Assembly: GCF_019991125.1 (NCBI RefSeq)
Contig: NZ_JAGENB010000001.1
Span: forward strand, 806,001 to 870,000
Origin: Phyllobacterium calauticae
GTDB taxonomy: Bacteria > Pseudomonadota > Alphaproteobacteria > Rhizobiales > Rhizobiaceae
DNA: 64,000 bases
Direction: 5' to 3'
Positions 17,296 to 26,659 of this stretch are shown here, piece by piece; position 1 is the stretch's first letter, and each line of letters opens with the position of its first letter. Under the pieces are notes generated by a model, which worked only from the letters and a program-made list of their open reading frames with translations, did not search any database and was not told the origin of the DNA. A program made the position numbers and the translations under genes.

Positions 17296-18309
17296 TCAGA
17301 ACTTGAAGTTGATCATTTTGCGCATCACGGCGATGCCAATGGACATCCATATCCCGGCACATATTATGATCATGTTGCCCATATCGGTTGTGAACAGAAC
17401 CATGATGTAGTGAGGACTGGACAAGTAGACGAGGCATGCAACCACGAAAGGCAAGGCGCCGATGATATAGGCGGACGCTTTGGCTTCCATCGACAGGGCC
17501 TGAACCTTTGCCTTCATTTTCTTCCGATCCCGCAGCACTCTGGAAAGATTGCCAAGTGCTTCCGACAAGTTACCGCCTGCCTGTGATTGAATCTGAATGA
17601 CGATGCCGAAGAAGCTTGCTTCCGGACAGGGCATGTATTCCGACATCCGCATGGCCGCCTCCGGAATACTCACCCCAACCTGTTGCATATCCACAATCCG
17701 GCGAAACTCGGTGCGAACCGGTTCATGGGCTTCCTGCGCGATCAATCGAATACCGTCATTGAGTGGCAGACCGGATCGGATGGCGCGAACAATGACATCG
17801 ATGGAATTGGGAAATTCATGCAGGAAAGCCGCCACGCGCCGCCGCCGCCTGAAATAGACGAATGCGCGCGGCAACCCCAAGGCACCGATCAGGAAAAAGC
17901 CTGGCGCCAGATAAAGCGGGGCGCCGAAGAACGTGCGGAGCACAACCAGCAGCAACCCGACGATGCCCGAATAGATGTAGAACCGCTTTACGGTCACCTT
18001 CATGCCCGCTTGTTGCAGCAGCATTTTCAGCGGCGGAGACTTGATGTTCTTGTCACGCAGTTTTTGCCGCTGGTCGATATCGTTCAGCGTGTCCTGTACC
18101 GACTTGCGGCGCCTTGTTGCTTCAACCTGCTTGTCTCTGGCTGTTGATTTGCTCAAACCGTCGATCGCGGCCAGCTTGACCGATTTCAGCCGTTCATCTG
18201 ACTTTTTCTGCTGTTCAATGTTGTCGAAAACGAAGAAATAGGCGAGCGCCGCAACCGCAGTCGTTGCGAGCAACACGAAGGTGAGTTGTTCAAGATCAAG
18301 CCCGAACAT
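17296..18309 (-). CDS. tadB: Tad pilus inner-membrane platform protein TadB
   Basis: The 337-residue protein has an N-terminal membrane helix (FVLLATTAVAALAYFFVF), a basic cytoplasmic region and another membrane pair at about residues 110-150. A T2SSF domain (VIVRAIRSGLPLNDGIRLI) and C-terminal helices follow. It is the partner of TadC in the pilus assembly platform. It sits between tadA and tadC with short gaps (27 and 14 bp) in the minus-strand operon. Confidence 0.92.
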   Translation of the reverse strand: MFGLDLEQLTFVLLATTAVAALAYFFVFDNIEQQKKSDERLKSVKLAAIDGLSKSTARDKQVEATRRRKSVQDTLNDIDQRQKLRDKNIKSPPLKMLLQQAGMKVTVKRFYIYSGIVGLLLVVLRTFFGAPLYLAPGFFLIGALGLPRAFVYFRRRRRVAAFLHEFPNSIDVIVRAIRSGLPLNDGIRLIAQEAHEPVRTEFRRIVDMQQVGVSIPEAAMRMSEYMPCPEASFFGIVIQIQSQAGGNLSEALGNLSRVLRDRKKMKAKVQALSMEAKASAYIIGALPFVVACLVYLSSPHYIMVLFTTDMGNMIIICAGIWMSIGIAVMRKMINFKF

Positions 18310-18336
18310 GATGGGTCTCCCGCCGTGCGGTGTGCA

Positions 18337-19815
18337 TCATGACTGCAATTCCATTGTATCGATGGCTTTGGCGAGCCTGTGCTCCTCATTGTAGTAACGG
18401 GCACGATCCCAGAATTTCGGCCGGCTTATGCCAGTCGAGACATGTTTTCCAATGAGCCGGCCATTCGCATCTTCGCCCTCGATATCGTAAAGCATGAGGT
18501 CCTGCGTGATGATGACATCCCCTTCCATGCCGACAACTTCGGTCACATGCGTGATGCGGCGCGAACCGTCGCGCAGACGGGCGGCCTGAATGATGACATC
18601 GACAGAACCGACAATGATCTCCCGCACCGTGCGCTGAGGCAGGGCAAATCCGCCCATGGCGATCATGGATTCCATGCGGTTGAGGCATTCCCGCGGGCTG
18701 TTGGCGTGGATGGTGCCCATCGACCCGTCATGACCGGTGTTCATGGCCGACAGAAGGTCGAACACCTCCGGTCCGCGGACTTCACCGACGATGATCCGTT
18801 CAGGACGCATGCGCAGGCAATTCTTGACCAGGTCACGCATGGTGATCTCACCTTCCCCCTCCAGATTGGCAGGGCGCGTTTCAAGACGCACCACATGCGG
18901 CTGCTGGAGCTGAAGCTCGGCCGAATCCTCGCAGGTAATAATGCGCTCATCCCGGTCGATATAATTCGTCAGGCAGTTCAAAAGCGTGGTCTTGCCCGAG
19001 CCCGTGCCACCGGAAATAACAATATTGCAGCGCACGCGTCCGATAATCTGAAGCAGTTCGGCACCGGGTGGCGAGATCGCTCCCAGGCGCACCAACTGAT
19101 CAAGGGTCAGTTTGTCTTTCTTGAACTTGCGGATTGTGAGAACCGGTCCATCGAGTGCAAGAGGCGGCGCAATGACATTCACGCGCGAGCCATCCGGAAG
19201 ACGCGCATCGCATATGGGGCTGGATTCATCGACGCGGCGACCAACCTGGCTGACAATGCGTTGGCAGATGTTCAGCAGTTGCTGGTTGTCGCGAAAACGG
19301 ACCCCCGATTCCTGGACCTTGCCAAGGACTTCAATGTAGGTTTTGCGCGCCCCGTTGACCATGATGTCGGCGATATCGTCACGGGCAAGCAAGGGCTCCA
19401 GCGGACCATAGCCGAGAACATCATTGCAGATATCGTCGAGCAATTCTTCCTGCTCGGCAATCGACATGGCAAAATTCTTGATGGCGATGATATCGTTGAC
19501 GATATCGCGAATTTCCTCACGCGCCACATCCGGATCGAGTTTGGACAGCTGGGAGAGATCGATCGTATCGATCAGGGCCGTAAAAACCTGCGATTTTGTA
19601 TCGTAGTAGCTCTCGTTCTTTTCGCGCTGTGGTGCGGCCGGCTTTGGCGGCTGCTCGACAACCGCCAAACGCTTTACCTCAGCAATATCCCGAGGGAGCT
19701 TTGCCGGTTCCGCGGCGAGCGAGGCATGATTCGTGGGCAACGCCGTCTCAAGCGCAAGCGCCCGGAACTCCTGGACCGGGCGGCCTTCCCCCGTACTTCC
19801 GCGTTTGCCGAACAT
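18337..19815 (-). CDS. cpaF: Tad pilus assembly ATPase TadA/CpaF
   Basis: The 492-residue secretion ATPase powers both extension and retraction of Flp pili. Walker A is GGTGSGKTT at 269-277. The Asp box CEDSAE, Walker B ([12 protein letters not shown]) and the His box ([11 protein letters not shown]) follow in order. The N-terminal 70 residues are variable and Pro/Lys-rich. It lies 27 bp upstream of tadB and 18 bp downstream of cpaE in the same operon. Confidence 0.96.
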   Translation of the reverse strand: MFGKRGSTGEGRPVQEFRALALETALPTNHASLAAEPAKLPRDIAEVKRLAVVEQPPKPAAPQREKNESYYDTKSQVFTALIDTIDLSQLSKLDPDVAREEIRDIVNDIIAIKNFAMSIAEQEELLDDICNDVLGYGPLEPLLARDDIADIMVNGARKTYIEVLGKVQESGVRFRDNQQLLNICQRIVSQVGRRVDESSPICDARLPDGSRVNVIAPPLALDGPVLTIRKFKKDKLTLDQLVRLGAISPPGAELLQIIGRVRCNIVISGGTGSGKTTLLNCLTNYIDRDERIITCEDSAELQLQQPHVVRLETRPANLEGEGEITMRDLVKNCLRMRPERIIVGEVRGPEVFDLLSAMNTGHDGSMGTIHANSPRECLNRMESMIAMGGFALPQRTVREIIVGSVDVIIQAARLRDGSRRITHVTEVVGMEGDVIITQDLMLYDIEGEDANGRLIGKHVSTGISRPKFWDRARYYNEEHRLAKAIDTMELQS

Positions 19816-19833
19816 GGGTCTATTCCTTCAGTC

Positions 19834-21117
19834 TCATTTCTTGCGCTTCAGCTTGGACAAGACCGTGGAAAGCACCGGCTTCTTCTTGGCCTTCAGCTCC
19901 AACCGTCCCGTCAGGATGTGGGCAATCTCATTGATGTTCTGGACAATTGCATTGGACGAATCGGTCTCCGCAAGCATCCGCCCATTGTTTGACGCGTTCC
20001 CGAACAATGCGGGTTCGAAAGGGATCACGCCGATCGGCGCAATCCCCAGCGGGCTGCAGAAATCTGCGGGTGCGATTTCCGGCCGTTTGGGAATGCCGAC
20101 CTGATTGAGAATGAGGCGCGGCGGCCCGTCATTGGGGCGAAGCTGTTTCAACGTGTCCAGCAGGTTCTTTGTGTTGCGCAAATTGGCCAGTTCCGGCGAC
20201 GCTACAATCACGATCTCGTCCGCACGCGCCAGGGTTGTGCGGGTCCAGCCGTTCCACGTGTGCGGAATATCCAGAATCACGTGCGGAACGGACCTTTGGG
20301 CCACATCAATCAGATGGGCAAAGGAATCCTCGCGGAAATCGAAGACGCGATCGAGGGTCGACGGCGCTGCAAGCAGTGACAGGTTTTCGGCGCATTGCGC
20401 CAGGAGCCGGTCGAGGTAAACATCATCGATGCGTTCGGGCGAGAATACTGCTTCCGCTATGCCTTGCGGCGGGTCCTGGTCAAAATTGATGTTGGCGGTG
20501 CCGTAAGGCAGATCCATATCGGCGATGACCACCTCGTTCTTGAACAGCGAGGAAATGCACCAAGCGATATTATGCGCCATTGTCGAGGCGCCGACACCGC
20601 CCTTGGCGCCGATGAATGCGATGGAGCTTCCCAGCGGCTTTGCGTCGGGATCAACAAAGAGACCGCCAATCACACCAATGATATCGGCCAGATTGACCGG
20701 CGCGACCATATATTCAGAAATGCCATTGCGGATCAGCTCGCGGTAAAGCCAAACATCGTTGTAATGTCCGATGACCACCACCTTGGTGCTTGGATCGCAA
20801 ACCTCCGACAGGGCAGCGAGTTGTTCCAGCATGTCACGCGGGGCAGCCGATGATTCCAGAACGATCAGATTGGGTGTTGGCACGGTCTGAAAGAGTTCGA
20901 CAGCCGTTGCTGTTCCGCCCATGTGAAGTTGTGCGTGGGTCTTCGCCATGCGGCGATCTTCGCTTGCACGCGATATCTGCTGCGCAACAGCGTCGCTTTC
21001 GCAAAATGCCTGTATCGAGATCCGGGGAATTGGCCGGAAGGCGTGCAGCCCCGTACCGGCCGGCCGGCCCTCGGCATCCCCGAATTGATTGTCTGTTTCA
21101 AAGGCCAGCTGGCTCAT
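19834..21117 (-). CDS. cpaE: Pilus polarity/localisation protein CpaE (TadZ)
   Basis: The 427-residue protein joins an atypical receiver-like N-terminal domain (about residues 70-160, with LIVLESSA) to a MinD/ParA-type ATPase. The P-loop is deviant, FIGAKGGVGAST, with Ala where MinD has Lys, as is usual in TadZ/CpaE. DMDLPYGTANINFD and VILDIPHTWNGW follow. CpaE marks the site of pilus assembly in the cell. It lies 40 bp downstream of cpaD. Confidence 0.92.
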   Translation of the reverse strand: MSQLAFETDNQFGDAEGRPAGTGLHAFRPIPRISIQAFCESDAVAQQISRASEDRRMAKTHAQLHMGGTATAVELFQTVPTPNLIVLESSAAPRDMLEQLAALSEVCDPSTKVVVIGHYNDVWLYRELIRNGISEYMVAPVNLADIIGVIGGLFVDPDAKPLGSSIAFIGAKGGVGASTMAHNIAWCISSLFKNEVVIADMDLPYGTANINFDQDPPQGIAEAVFSPERIDDVYLDRLLAQCAENLSLLAAPSTLDRVFDFREDSFAHLIDVAQRSVPHVILDIPHTWNGWTRTTLARADEIVIVASPELANLRNTKNLLDTLKQLRPNDGPPRLILNQVGIPKRPEIAPADFCSPLGIAPIGVIPFEPALFGNASNNGRMLAETDSSNAIVQNINEIAHILTGRLELKAKKKPVLSTVLSKLKRKK

Positions 21118-21157
21118 TTTAGCATTCCGCGTTTTGTCGAAAGGTCTGTTTCAGCAC

Positions 21158-21856
21158 CTAGTATTGTACTTCCTGCGTGACGATCGGGGCCGGCTGTGTG
21201 GCATTTCTGTACGCATCGATAACCTTGCCGCGACGCTCTGCATCGATTGTCGTCGACGCCCTTGGCCCGAGAAGATCCGCTGGATTGGCTATCTGCGCCG
21301 CCAGATTGTTCTGGCTGGCACAGCCAAAGTTCGCATAGTGCTTGTTATCCGCTGTTTCGAGGAGATCCTTGGGCCACTGACCGCAAGGCCCGGTCGAGGC
21401 CGTCATTGCCGAGTAGGATAGGCGGATCGGCGCCGAATCAGCCGGGTCAGCCCGATACCGCTCGCTGGAAATATTGAACGGTTTTACCCCGCTCCTGCGC
21501 AACACAGCGACAATGTCATCGCGCAGGCGGCTCGCCGCGTGCTCGTTCGGCGTACCCGACGGCAGAAGTATGTGAATGACGCCCGAACCGTTGGCGTGAT
21601 AATTGGTCAGAACATTCTGAACGATGCTGCGCTGGGTGATCGACAGCCTGTTGTCGGCATGGCCGACCGGAATATCGGCAACCTGCTCTTTTTCTGAGAT
21701 GACAATGGGATGATTGGTCCGGTAATCGTCCGGGATGCTGCCGACGGTCGTACCGCGATCCGCACATCCCGCAAGCAGAGCAACAGCGAGAAGCGCAAGC
21801 ACCGGTTTCATCGGTTTCAATTTCCTCAGGGCTGACATGGCAGGGTCCTTGCTCAT
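21158..21856 (-). CDS. cpaD: Pilus assembly lipoprotein CpaD
   Basis: The 232-residue protein has a lipoprotein signal (LALLAVALLAGC, lipobox LAGC) and the CpaD family core, including NFGCASQNNLAAQIANPADLLGPR near residue 180. CpaD is the outer-membrane lipoprotein of the Cpa secretin complex. The ATG at 21856 overlaps the cpaC stop in an ATGA; another ATG six codons later would also keep the signal peptide. Confidence 0.92.
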   Translation of the reverse strand: MSKDPAMSALRKLKPMKPVLALLAVALLAGCADRGTTVGSIPDDYRTNHPIVISEKEQVADIPVGHADNRLSITQRSIVQNVLTNYHANGSGVIHILLPSGTPNEHAASRLRDDIVAVLRRSGVKPFNISSERYRADPADSAPIRLSYSAMTASTGPCGQWPKDLLETADNKHYANFGCASQNNLAAQIANPADLLGPRASTTIDAERRGKVIDAYRNATQPAPIVTQEVQY

Positions 21857-23412
21857 TTGTAGATGTATCCGACAACACCCTCATACCGGCCGGTGGGCGG
21901 GGTGGCAGCTTTTGTCCCATAGACCCGGTTGACTTTTCCGAGGAACATCCCGGCCGCATCGCTGGCAAGATTGAGATTATCGTCGGGCCGGGCAAGGGCG
22001 CTACGGGCAACCGGCCGCACCAGATAGGGTGTGACGATGATGACAAGCTCAGTCTCGTTGCGCACGAATTCGCGGCTGCGGAACAGCGTGCCAAGGACGG
22101 GTATTTTGGAGAGCCCGGGAAGACCGGAAATAGCCTGTCTCGCATCATCCCGCATCAAGCCGGCAATCATCATGGATCCGCCGGAGGGAAGCTCCACGGT
22201 CGTGTCAGCCAGGCGTTTGCGAATGGAAATGACGTTGGTCGAAGGCTTTGTCTGACCGATACTCAGAGAAACCGACCCTTCCATGGTTGGTTCTGATACG
22301 GACGTACGCACTTTGAGACTGATACGCCCCGGAGAAAGAACCACGGGCACAAATTCAAGGCCGATGCCGTAATCGATCTTTCCAATGTTGTACGTGATTT
22401 TTCCCTTGTCATCGACATCGGAGCCATTGATCATGTTATATTCGCCGCCCACGCGGAACGTGGCTTTTTCACCCGAAATCGCCGTCAGCGTCGGTTCGGC
22501 GAGGGTTTTCATCACACCGGCCAGTTCCATGGCGTTGATATAGGAGTCGATCGTCGCACTGCCGATCGATATGGGAATGCTTGCGCCTGAACTGCTTAGC
22601 CCCTTGCCGACAAGGGAAGCCAAATTCTCCGAGCCGAACAGAATGCCGTCGGATTTCGTGGATCCGACCATGTTGACGCCCAGCTGCTTCATCACGGAAC
22701 GGCTGACTTCCGCAACCGTGACCTTGAGCGTCACCTGATCTTCACCGGCAATCTGGATAAGGTTGACGATCTTGCTCTTCTGCCGCGCTTCGTTCTGGTC
22801 ACCAATGATAACGCTGCTACTGCCATTGCCGCCGGCAGTGGCGGTCTGTTGATACTGGCCCGTGGTGGCTTCACCGCCGGTGACCAACAGGGTTGCCAGA
22901 TCCGTGGCCCGCTTGGCATCGAGCGGCGTCTGCACCGTACCTGTCAGGATGACGTTGTCATTCAAGAGTTCGACCTTGATATCGGAATCCGGAATGTACT
23001 TCTTGAGACTGCCCTCAAGCCCGGCAACATCACGCTCGATTACCAGATCGAAACTGGCCAGCTGTTCGCCATTCGGTCCAAAAACGAAAACATTGGTCTG
23101 GCCGACCTGTTTTCCGAATAGATAAATACGGCGGGCCGTGCGGGTCACGGCATCAGCCACCGTCGGATTGGCGACAAGGATGTCGTAGGCGTCTGCCGGA
23201 AGATCGACCACCAATGACTTGTTGAGCGCAAGACTGATCCGCTTTGGCGCGCCTTGCCCCTGATTCAACTTGACCACATTGCTCTGCGCCACGGCGGCGG
23301 TCTGGATTGGCAAGGGAGCGATGCAGCAGCCGACTGCGACAAGTCCGGCTTTCCAAAACCGATGCGCGCGATTGCCAGATCTACCCATTCTGAAAATTGC
23401 TCCGAAACCCAT
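21853..23412 (-). CDS. cpaC: Pilus secretin CpaC (RcpA)
   Basis: The 519-residue outer-membrane secretin has a signal sequence near residues 18-42. An N-terminal pilus-secretin domain (SLVVDLPADAYDILVANPTVADAV) and a BON-like segment (DSDIKVELLNDNVILTGTV) follow. The C-terminal secretin domain contains VPVVLSPGRISLKV and the conserved GLPGLSKIPVLGTLF. It forms the pore for the Flp pilus. It is flanked by cpaB (1 bp gap) and cpaD (overlap). Confidence 0.95.
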   Translation of the reverse strand: MGFGAIFRMGRSGNRAHRFWKAGLVAVGCCIAPLPIQTAAVAQSNVVKLNQGQGAPKRISLALNKSLVVDLPADAYDILVANPTVADAVTRTARRIYLFGKQVGQTNVFVFGPNGEQLASFDLVIERDVAGLEGSLKKYIPDSDIKVELLNDNVILTGTVQTPLDAKRATDLATLLVTGGEATTGQYQQTATAGGNGSSSVIIGDQNEARQKSKIVNLIQIAGEDQVTLKVTVAEVSRSVMKQLGVNMVGSTKSDGILFGSENLASLVGKGLSSSGASIPISIGSATIDSYINAMELAGVMKTLAEPTLTAISGEKATFRVGGEYNMINGSDVDDKGKITYNIGKIDYGIGLEFVPVVLSPGRISLKVRTSVSEPTMEGSVSLSIGQTKPSTNVISIRKRLADTTVELPSGGSMMIAGLMRDDARQAISGLPGLSKIPVLGTLFRSREFVRNETELVIIVTPYLVRPVARSALARPDDNLNLASDAAGMFLGKVNRVYGTKAATPPTGRYEGVVGYIYK

Positions 23413-23413
23413 T

Positions 23414-24214
23414 TTATTTGCGCCCCAATATTTCAGTGACAGTCCCGGATTTGATCAGCTTGACGTTCCCGGCCCGGCCGGGTGAATTGACGAGATATTC
23501 CGCACCCGGCCCCGTCGGCTCCTGTGCATCCTGCAAGGACCGCAGGACCAATGTCATGCGGCTCGCCATTTGCTGGGCCACAGCCAATATCTCCGCTTGC
23601 TGCGGCGTCAGCTCGAGCGTTGCCGTGGAACCGACCTTGTTTTTCTGGCCTGTTTCGTCTTCCTGGATTGTCTGGTCGATGGCGAGAACCCGGACATTGC
23701 TCAGGATCGTCTCTGTCGCGAACTGCTTCTGCTCTCCATCGATCTGCCGGATCATGATCACGTCGACATAATCATTGGGCAGGATGAAACCGCCGGCCGA
23801 CGTATCCGCGGCAATCTGCGTTGCCACGGCGCGCATTCCGGAAGGCAATTGCGCGGACATGAAACTCTGGCCCTTGCCGATCAGTTTTGCTTCCCGAATG
23901 GGTTCTCCCGGAAATATCTGCAGCCGGACGGTGGAACCGCGCAATTCTTCCTCGGCGTTGGGCCGTTCCGAGCGCTTGATGTAGCCATCGGCAAGGGCGG
24001 ACACCGGCCAGGGCTGCCAACGCATCTGGTTTCGCATTTCGGCACCGACGCCGAGCCCATCCGTGGCAACCAGTACATCCTGCAATTCAATCTGTGGCAG
24101 GGGAACTGTTTCAACGACAACCGGTGCATCAGGCTTCATATTCGTCGCGATATAGCCAGCCGCACCGGCGGCTGTAATCGCCACGATGAGAATAACAACG
24201 CGTGCCTTTTGCAT
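23414..24214 (-). CDS. cpaB: Pilus assembly protein CpaB (RcpC), SAF domain
   Basis: The 266-residue protein has one N-terminal membrane helix (VVILIVAITAAGAAGYIA), then a SAF/antifreeze-like domain (VLVATDGLGVGAEM). The RcpC domain follows, including ILPNDYVDVIMIRQ and ATLELTPQQAEIL. It stabilises the secretin in the periplasm and may bind peptidoglycan. It heads the cpaB-to-tadC run; a 186-bp gap with a CtrA-like site separates it from cpaA. Confidence 0.92.
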   Translation of the reverse strand: MQKARVVILIVAITAAGAAGYIATNMKPDAPVVVETVPLPQIELQDVLVATDGLGVGAEMRNQMRWQPWPVSALADGYIKRSERPNAEEELRGSTVRLQIFPGEPIREAKLIGKGQSFMSAQLPSGMRAVATQIAADTSAGGFILPNDYVDVIMIRQIDGEQKQFATETILSNVRVLAIDQTIQEDETGQKNKVGSTATLELTPQQAEILAVAQQMASRMTLVLRSLQDAQEPTGPGAEYLVNSPGRAGNVKLIKSGTVTEILGRK

Positions 24215-24282
24215 CGATGAACCCCAATAGACTTTTGTCTAATTTACCCAGGGTTGCACCTTGACTTGGCAATCGTGTAATT

Positions 24283-24302
24283 ATGGTTAACAGTTTACTT
24301 AA
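24283..24302 (-). promoter_or_regulatory. Candidate CtrA site upstream of cpaB
   Basis: Read on the minus strand the segment contains TTAACCAT, an 8-base form of the CtrA recognition sequence, preceded by another TTAA eight bases away. It lies about 70 bp before the cpaB start. Pilus genes are CtrA targets in Caulobacter; here the link is inference. Confidence 0.45.
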
Positions 24303-24400
24303 AAGGACAAAAAACGACGCTCACCTGCGTCTGTTTGTGCCGTCTCCCACGAAGCGGCACCGTTTCAATGGCCGATCACCCCTTGGGCGACCGAAAGCCG

Positions 24401-24925
24401 TCAGGCATGGGCCAACCGGTCTATGACCCAGACGCACATGGGTGAGGATGGAAACATGATGAGACCGGCAGCGCCAAGGGCAACACCGTAGGGAACGCCT
24501 TCGTTCTTCTGTGCCAATCGCTGCATGAAATCCAAGCGACCTGAATACACAATGGCAAAGTGCGAGTTCCGATACTTGAGGATGGCCAGGGTAAGCGCGC
24601 CGCCGAGCAATGACATCACCAGCAGATAGCCGGCCAGATCCATGTTCCATCCCATCCAGACCGCTGTCGCGGTCATGAGCTTGGCGTCACCACCACCCAT
24701 CGTTCCCGTGGCAAACAGCAGGAATGTGAAGGCAAGCACGACAGCCCCGGCGACAAAATGCAGTCCGTAGATATCCCAAGGCATCCCGGTCATGGGCGCC
24801 AGAACGGCGAAGGCGACAAGCAGAATAAGCGATACACGATTTTGGATCGTCATCGACAAAAGATCCGATGTCCCTGCAAAGGCCATGGCGAAGGGGAAAA
24901 CGATCAGTATTGCTGCTTCAATCAT
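24401..24925 (-). CDS. cpaA: Prepilin peptidase CpaA (TadV)
   Basis: The 174-residue inner-membrane aspartic protease of family A24 has its two catalytic Asp residues in AGTSDLLSM and MGGGDAKLM (GxGD type). Five to six hydrophobic segments are visible. It cleaves the leader from the Flp pilin and TadE-type pseudopilins. It lies between flp and cpaB on the same strand, 66 bp after flp, the usual Tad order. Confidence 0.94.
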   Translation of the reverse strand: MIEAAILIVFPFAMAFAGTSDLLSMTIQNRVSLILLVAFAVLAPMTGMPWDIYGLHFVAGAVVLAFTFLLFATGTMGGGDAKLMTATAVWMGWNMDLAGYLLVMSLLGGALTLAILKYRNSHFAIVYSGRLDFMQRLAQKNEGVPYGVALGAAGLIMFPSSPMCVWVIDRLAHA

Positions 24926-24991
24926 CGCGCCGTTCCTTCAAACCAAGGGGCAGAGCCATCCCGCATGTCACAATCCCCGCGTGCAAGACCC

Positions 24992-25201
24992 TCATTTGGT
25001 GACATTGCTCACCGTCGTGGCAAAGCCATCATAGGTTGCCTTTACAGCGGTTCCGAGCGTACCGGCGCCAGCAACGATGCCAATGGAGATGATACCGGCA
25101 ATCAAAGCATATTCTATAGCTGTCGCACCCGACCTGTTCCGGGGAAAACCGGTGAATATATTATCGTCCGACTGAGCGAGGCGCTTTGCATTGAACATCA
25201 T
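24992..25201 (-). CDS. flp: Flp-type pilin subunit
   Basis: The 69-residue prepilin has a 25-residue leader ending in SG, the cleavage site G25-A26, Glu at mature position 5 and the Flp motif ATAIEYALIAGI, followed by one hydrophobic helix. It is the major subunit of the pilus. The ATG at 25201 sits close behind GGGGGA; a further ATG upstream at 25216 lacks such a site, and the next ATG at 25198 is equally possible. It is the first gene of the minus-strand tad operon. Confidence 0.95.
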   Translation of the reverse strand: MMFNAKRLAQSDDNIFTGFPRNRSGATAIEYALIAGIISIGIVAGAGTLGTAVKATYDGFATTVSNVTK

Positions 25202-25477
25202 GATTTCCCCCCGCATGTCTGCAACCGCGCACGGTCGCCAACTCTGTAACGTGATGTCTTGAACAATATCCCCGGCGCATTGCTTTCAGCTTAAGAAAGA
25301 CCGTTACGAAAGGGTGAAGGAGAACGGTAAAATCCCCCGTTTCGAAAAGCCTTACCGCCGTGCCACCACGGGCAGAGCAGCCGTCACAATTATACTTAAT
25401 GATAAGTTCACAGGTTTAAGGCTTCCTTCACCAATCATCGGCATCGTTCATTCAACGATTTTGCGAAGGGCACTCCC

Positions 25478-25921
25478 ATGGTTCGATACAACGGCCAACG
25501 ACGTTTCAGTCAGCATGCTACAATGATCGCACTTATGCTCGCTGCTGCCCTGTCCGGAAGCGTGCAAGCCCATGCTGACACGGGTATCCACGTGGTCATG
25601 AACCAGGCAACCGTGCTGAAGCTTGCGCGCCCCGCAGATACGGTTGTCGTTGGCGATCCTGAAATAGCGGACGCAGTTGTCAAGGATTCCCGAACCGTCG
25701 TCTTGACGGGGAAAGGCTTCGGCATGACCAATATCGTCATCATGGATGCTGAAGGCGGAGCAATCGTCGATGACCAGGTTCTCGTCAGCCGCAGTGTCGC
25801 CAACACTGTGCGCGTCTACCGGCGCGCCTTTGTGCAAACACTCTCCTGTTCTCCCTTTTGCGAGACATCCCAGAAGACGGCAGCGGAGAAGAAGTCGGAC
25901 GCGGAAATTGGCGGGAACTGA
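25478..25921 (+). CDS. Stand-alone pilus-secretin N-terminal domain protein
   Basis: The 147-residue protein has a signal peptide (MIALMLAAALSGSVQAHA) and a domain very like the first domain of CpaC: VLKLARPADTVVVGDPEIADAV then GKGFGMTNIVIMDAEG. It lacks the secretin barrel. A C-terminal tail contains CSPFC, which could form a disulphide. It is divergent from flp, across a 276-bp gap. Such short proteins occur in alphaproteobacterial Tad loci; a role as an accessory to the CpaC ring is inferred. Confidence 0.82.
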   Translation: MVRYNGQRRFSQHATMIALMLAAALSGSVQAHADTGIHVVMNQATVLKLARPADTVVVGDPEIADAVVKDSRTVVLTGKGFGMTNIVIMDAEGGAIVDDQVLVSRSVANTVRVYRRAFVQTLSCSPFCETSQKTAAEKKSDAEIGGN

Positions 25922-26059
25922 CCGGCCTGCCGCGGCGCTTGCATCACAGTTGAGAAAGCGTGAATTCACTCATCACAATTTGCACGTTCCTTCACACGAG
26001 ATTCTAATATCTGCCTGATAGAGCTTTGTCCGTGGCGGGGAGACGGAGAAGGTCCAGTG

Positions 26060-26659
26060 ATGATGCAGGAAGCTGTCAGAGGTGAAGAACGCGGAAACTC
26101 CGATTTGCCGGAAAGCACGCGCTTCGCAAGAAAAAGCTCACTGTTCACAGGTTTTCGCAAAGACAATCGCGGCAGTGTTGCCATTGAATTCGCCCTGATC
26201 GCCCTTCCCTTCTTTCTCCTGATCTTTGCCGTTGTCGAAGTTACTCTCAGCTTCACCGCCGAGCAGGTCATGTCGAATACGGTCGATGATATTGCGCGCC
26301 AGTTGCGCACCGGGCAATTGAGGACAACGGATGTCAGTGACGCCACAAAATTGAAGGCACTGATTTGTCCCCGCTTGCTCATGGCCGCCACGCCCTGCCC
26401 CGATCTGGTGGTCGACCTGCAGACCTATGCGACATTCAAAACCGTCCCCACGACAGTCCCGCTCACATCGAACAATGACGTCGATGTCAGCACCTTGAAA
26501 GTCAATCCGGGCGGTGCTGGCACGATCAATCAGCTGCGGATTTTCTATCGCTGGCCCATTCTGACGGATTTGATGAAAACCCGTATCGCAAGCATAAAGA
26601 ACCAGGGGAAAACCCTGCTGTTCTCCACCGCCACCTGGCAAAATGAACCGTACCTCTGA
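26060..26659 (+). CDS. tadE: TadE-type pseudopilin
   Basis: The 199-residue protein has a basic leader (FRKDNRG), a prepilin-like site and SVAIEFALIALPFFLLIF, the TadE hydrophobic segment with Glu near position 5. A periplasmic domain follows with two cysteines (LICPRLL and ATPCPDL). TadE pseudopilins are processed by CpaA and help start the pilus. ATG at 26060 and 26063 and a GTG at 26057 are stacked; the ATG behind GGAGAAGG is chosen. The stop overlaps the next gene (TGATG). Confidence 0.88.
   Translation: MMQEAVRGEERGNSDLPESTRFARKSSLFTGFRKDNRGSVAIEFALIALPFFLLIFAVVEVTLSFTAEQVMSNTVDDIARQLRTGQLRTTDVSDATKLKALICPRLLMAATPCPDLVVDLQTYATFKTVPTTVPLTSNNDVDVSTLKVNPGGAGTINQLRIFYRWPILTDLMKTRIASIKNQGKTLLFSTATWQNEPYL

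Noticed and set aside
24281-24302. Exact TTAA-N7-TTAA CtrA site upstream of cpaB
   Set aside because: The spacing between the two TTAA elements is eight, not seven. Only the TTAACCAT octamer is kept as the candidate.
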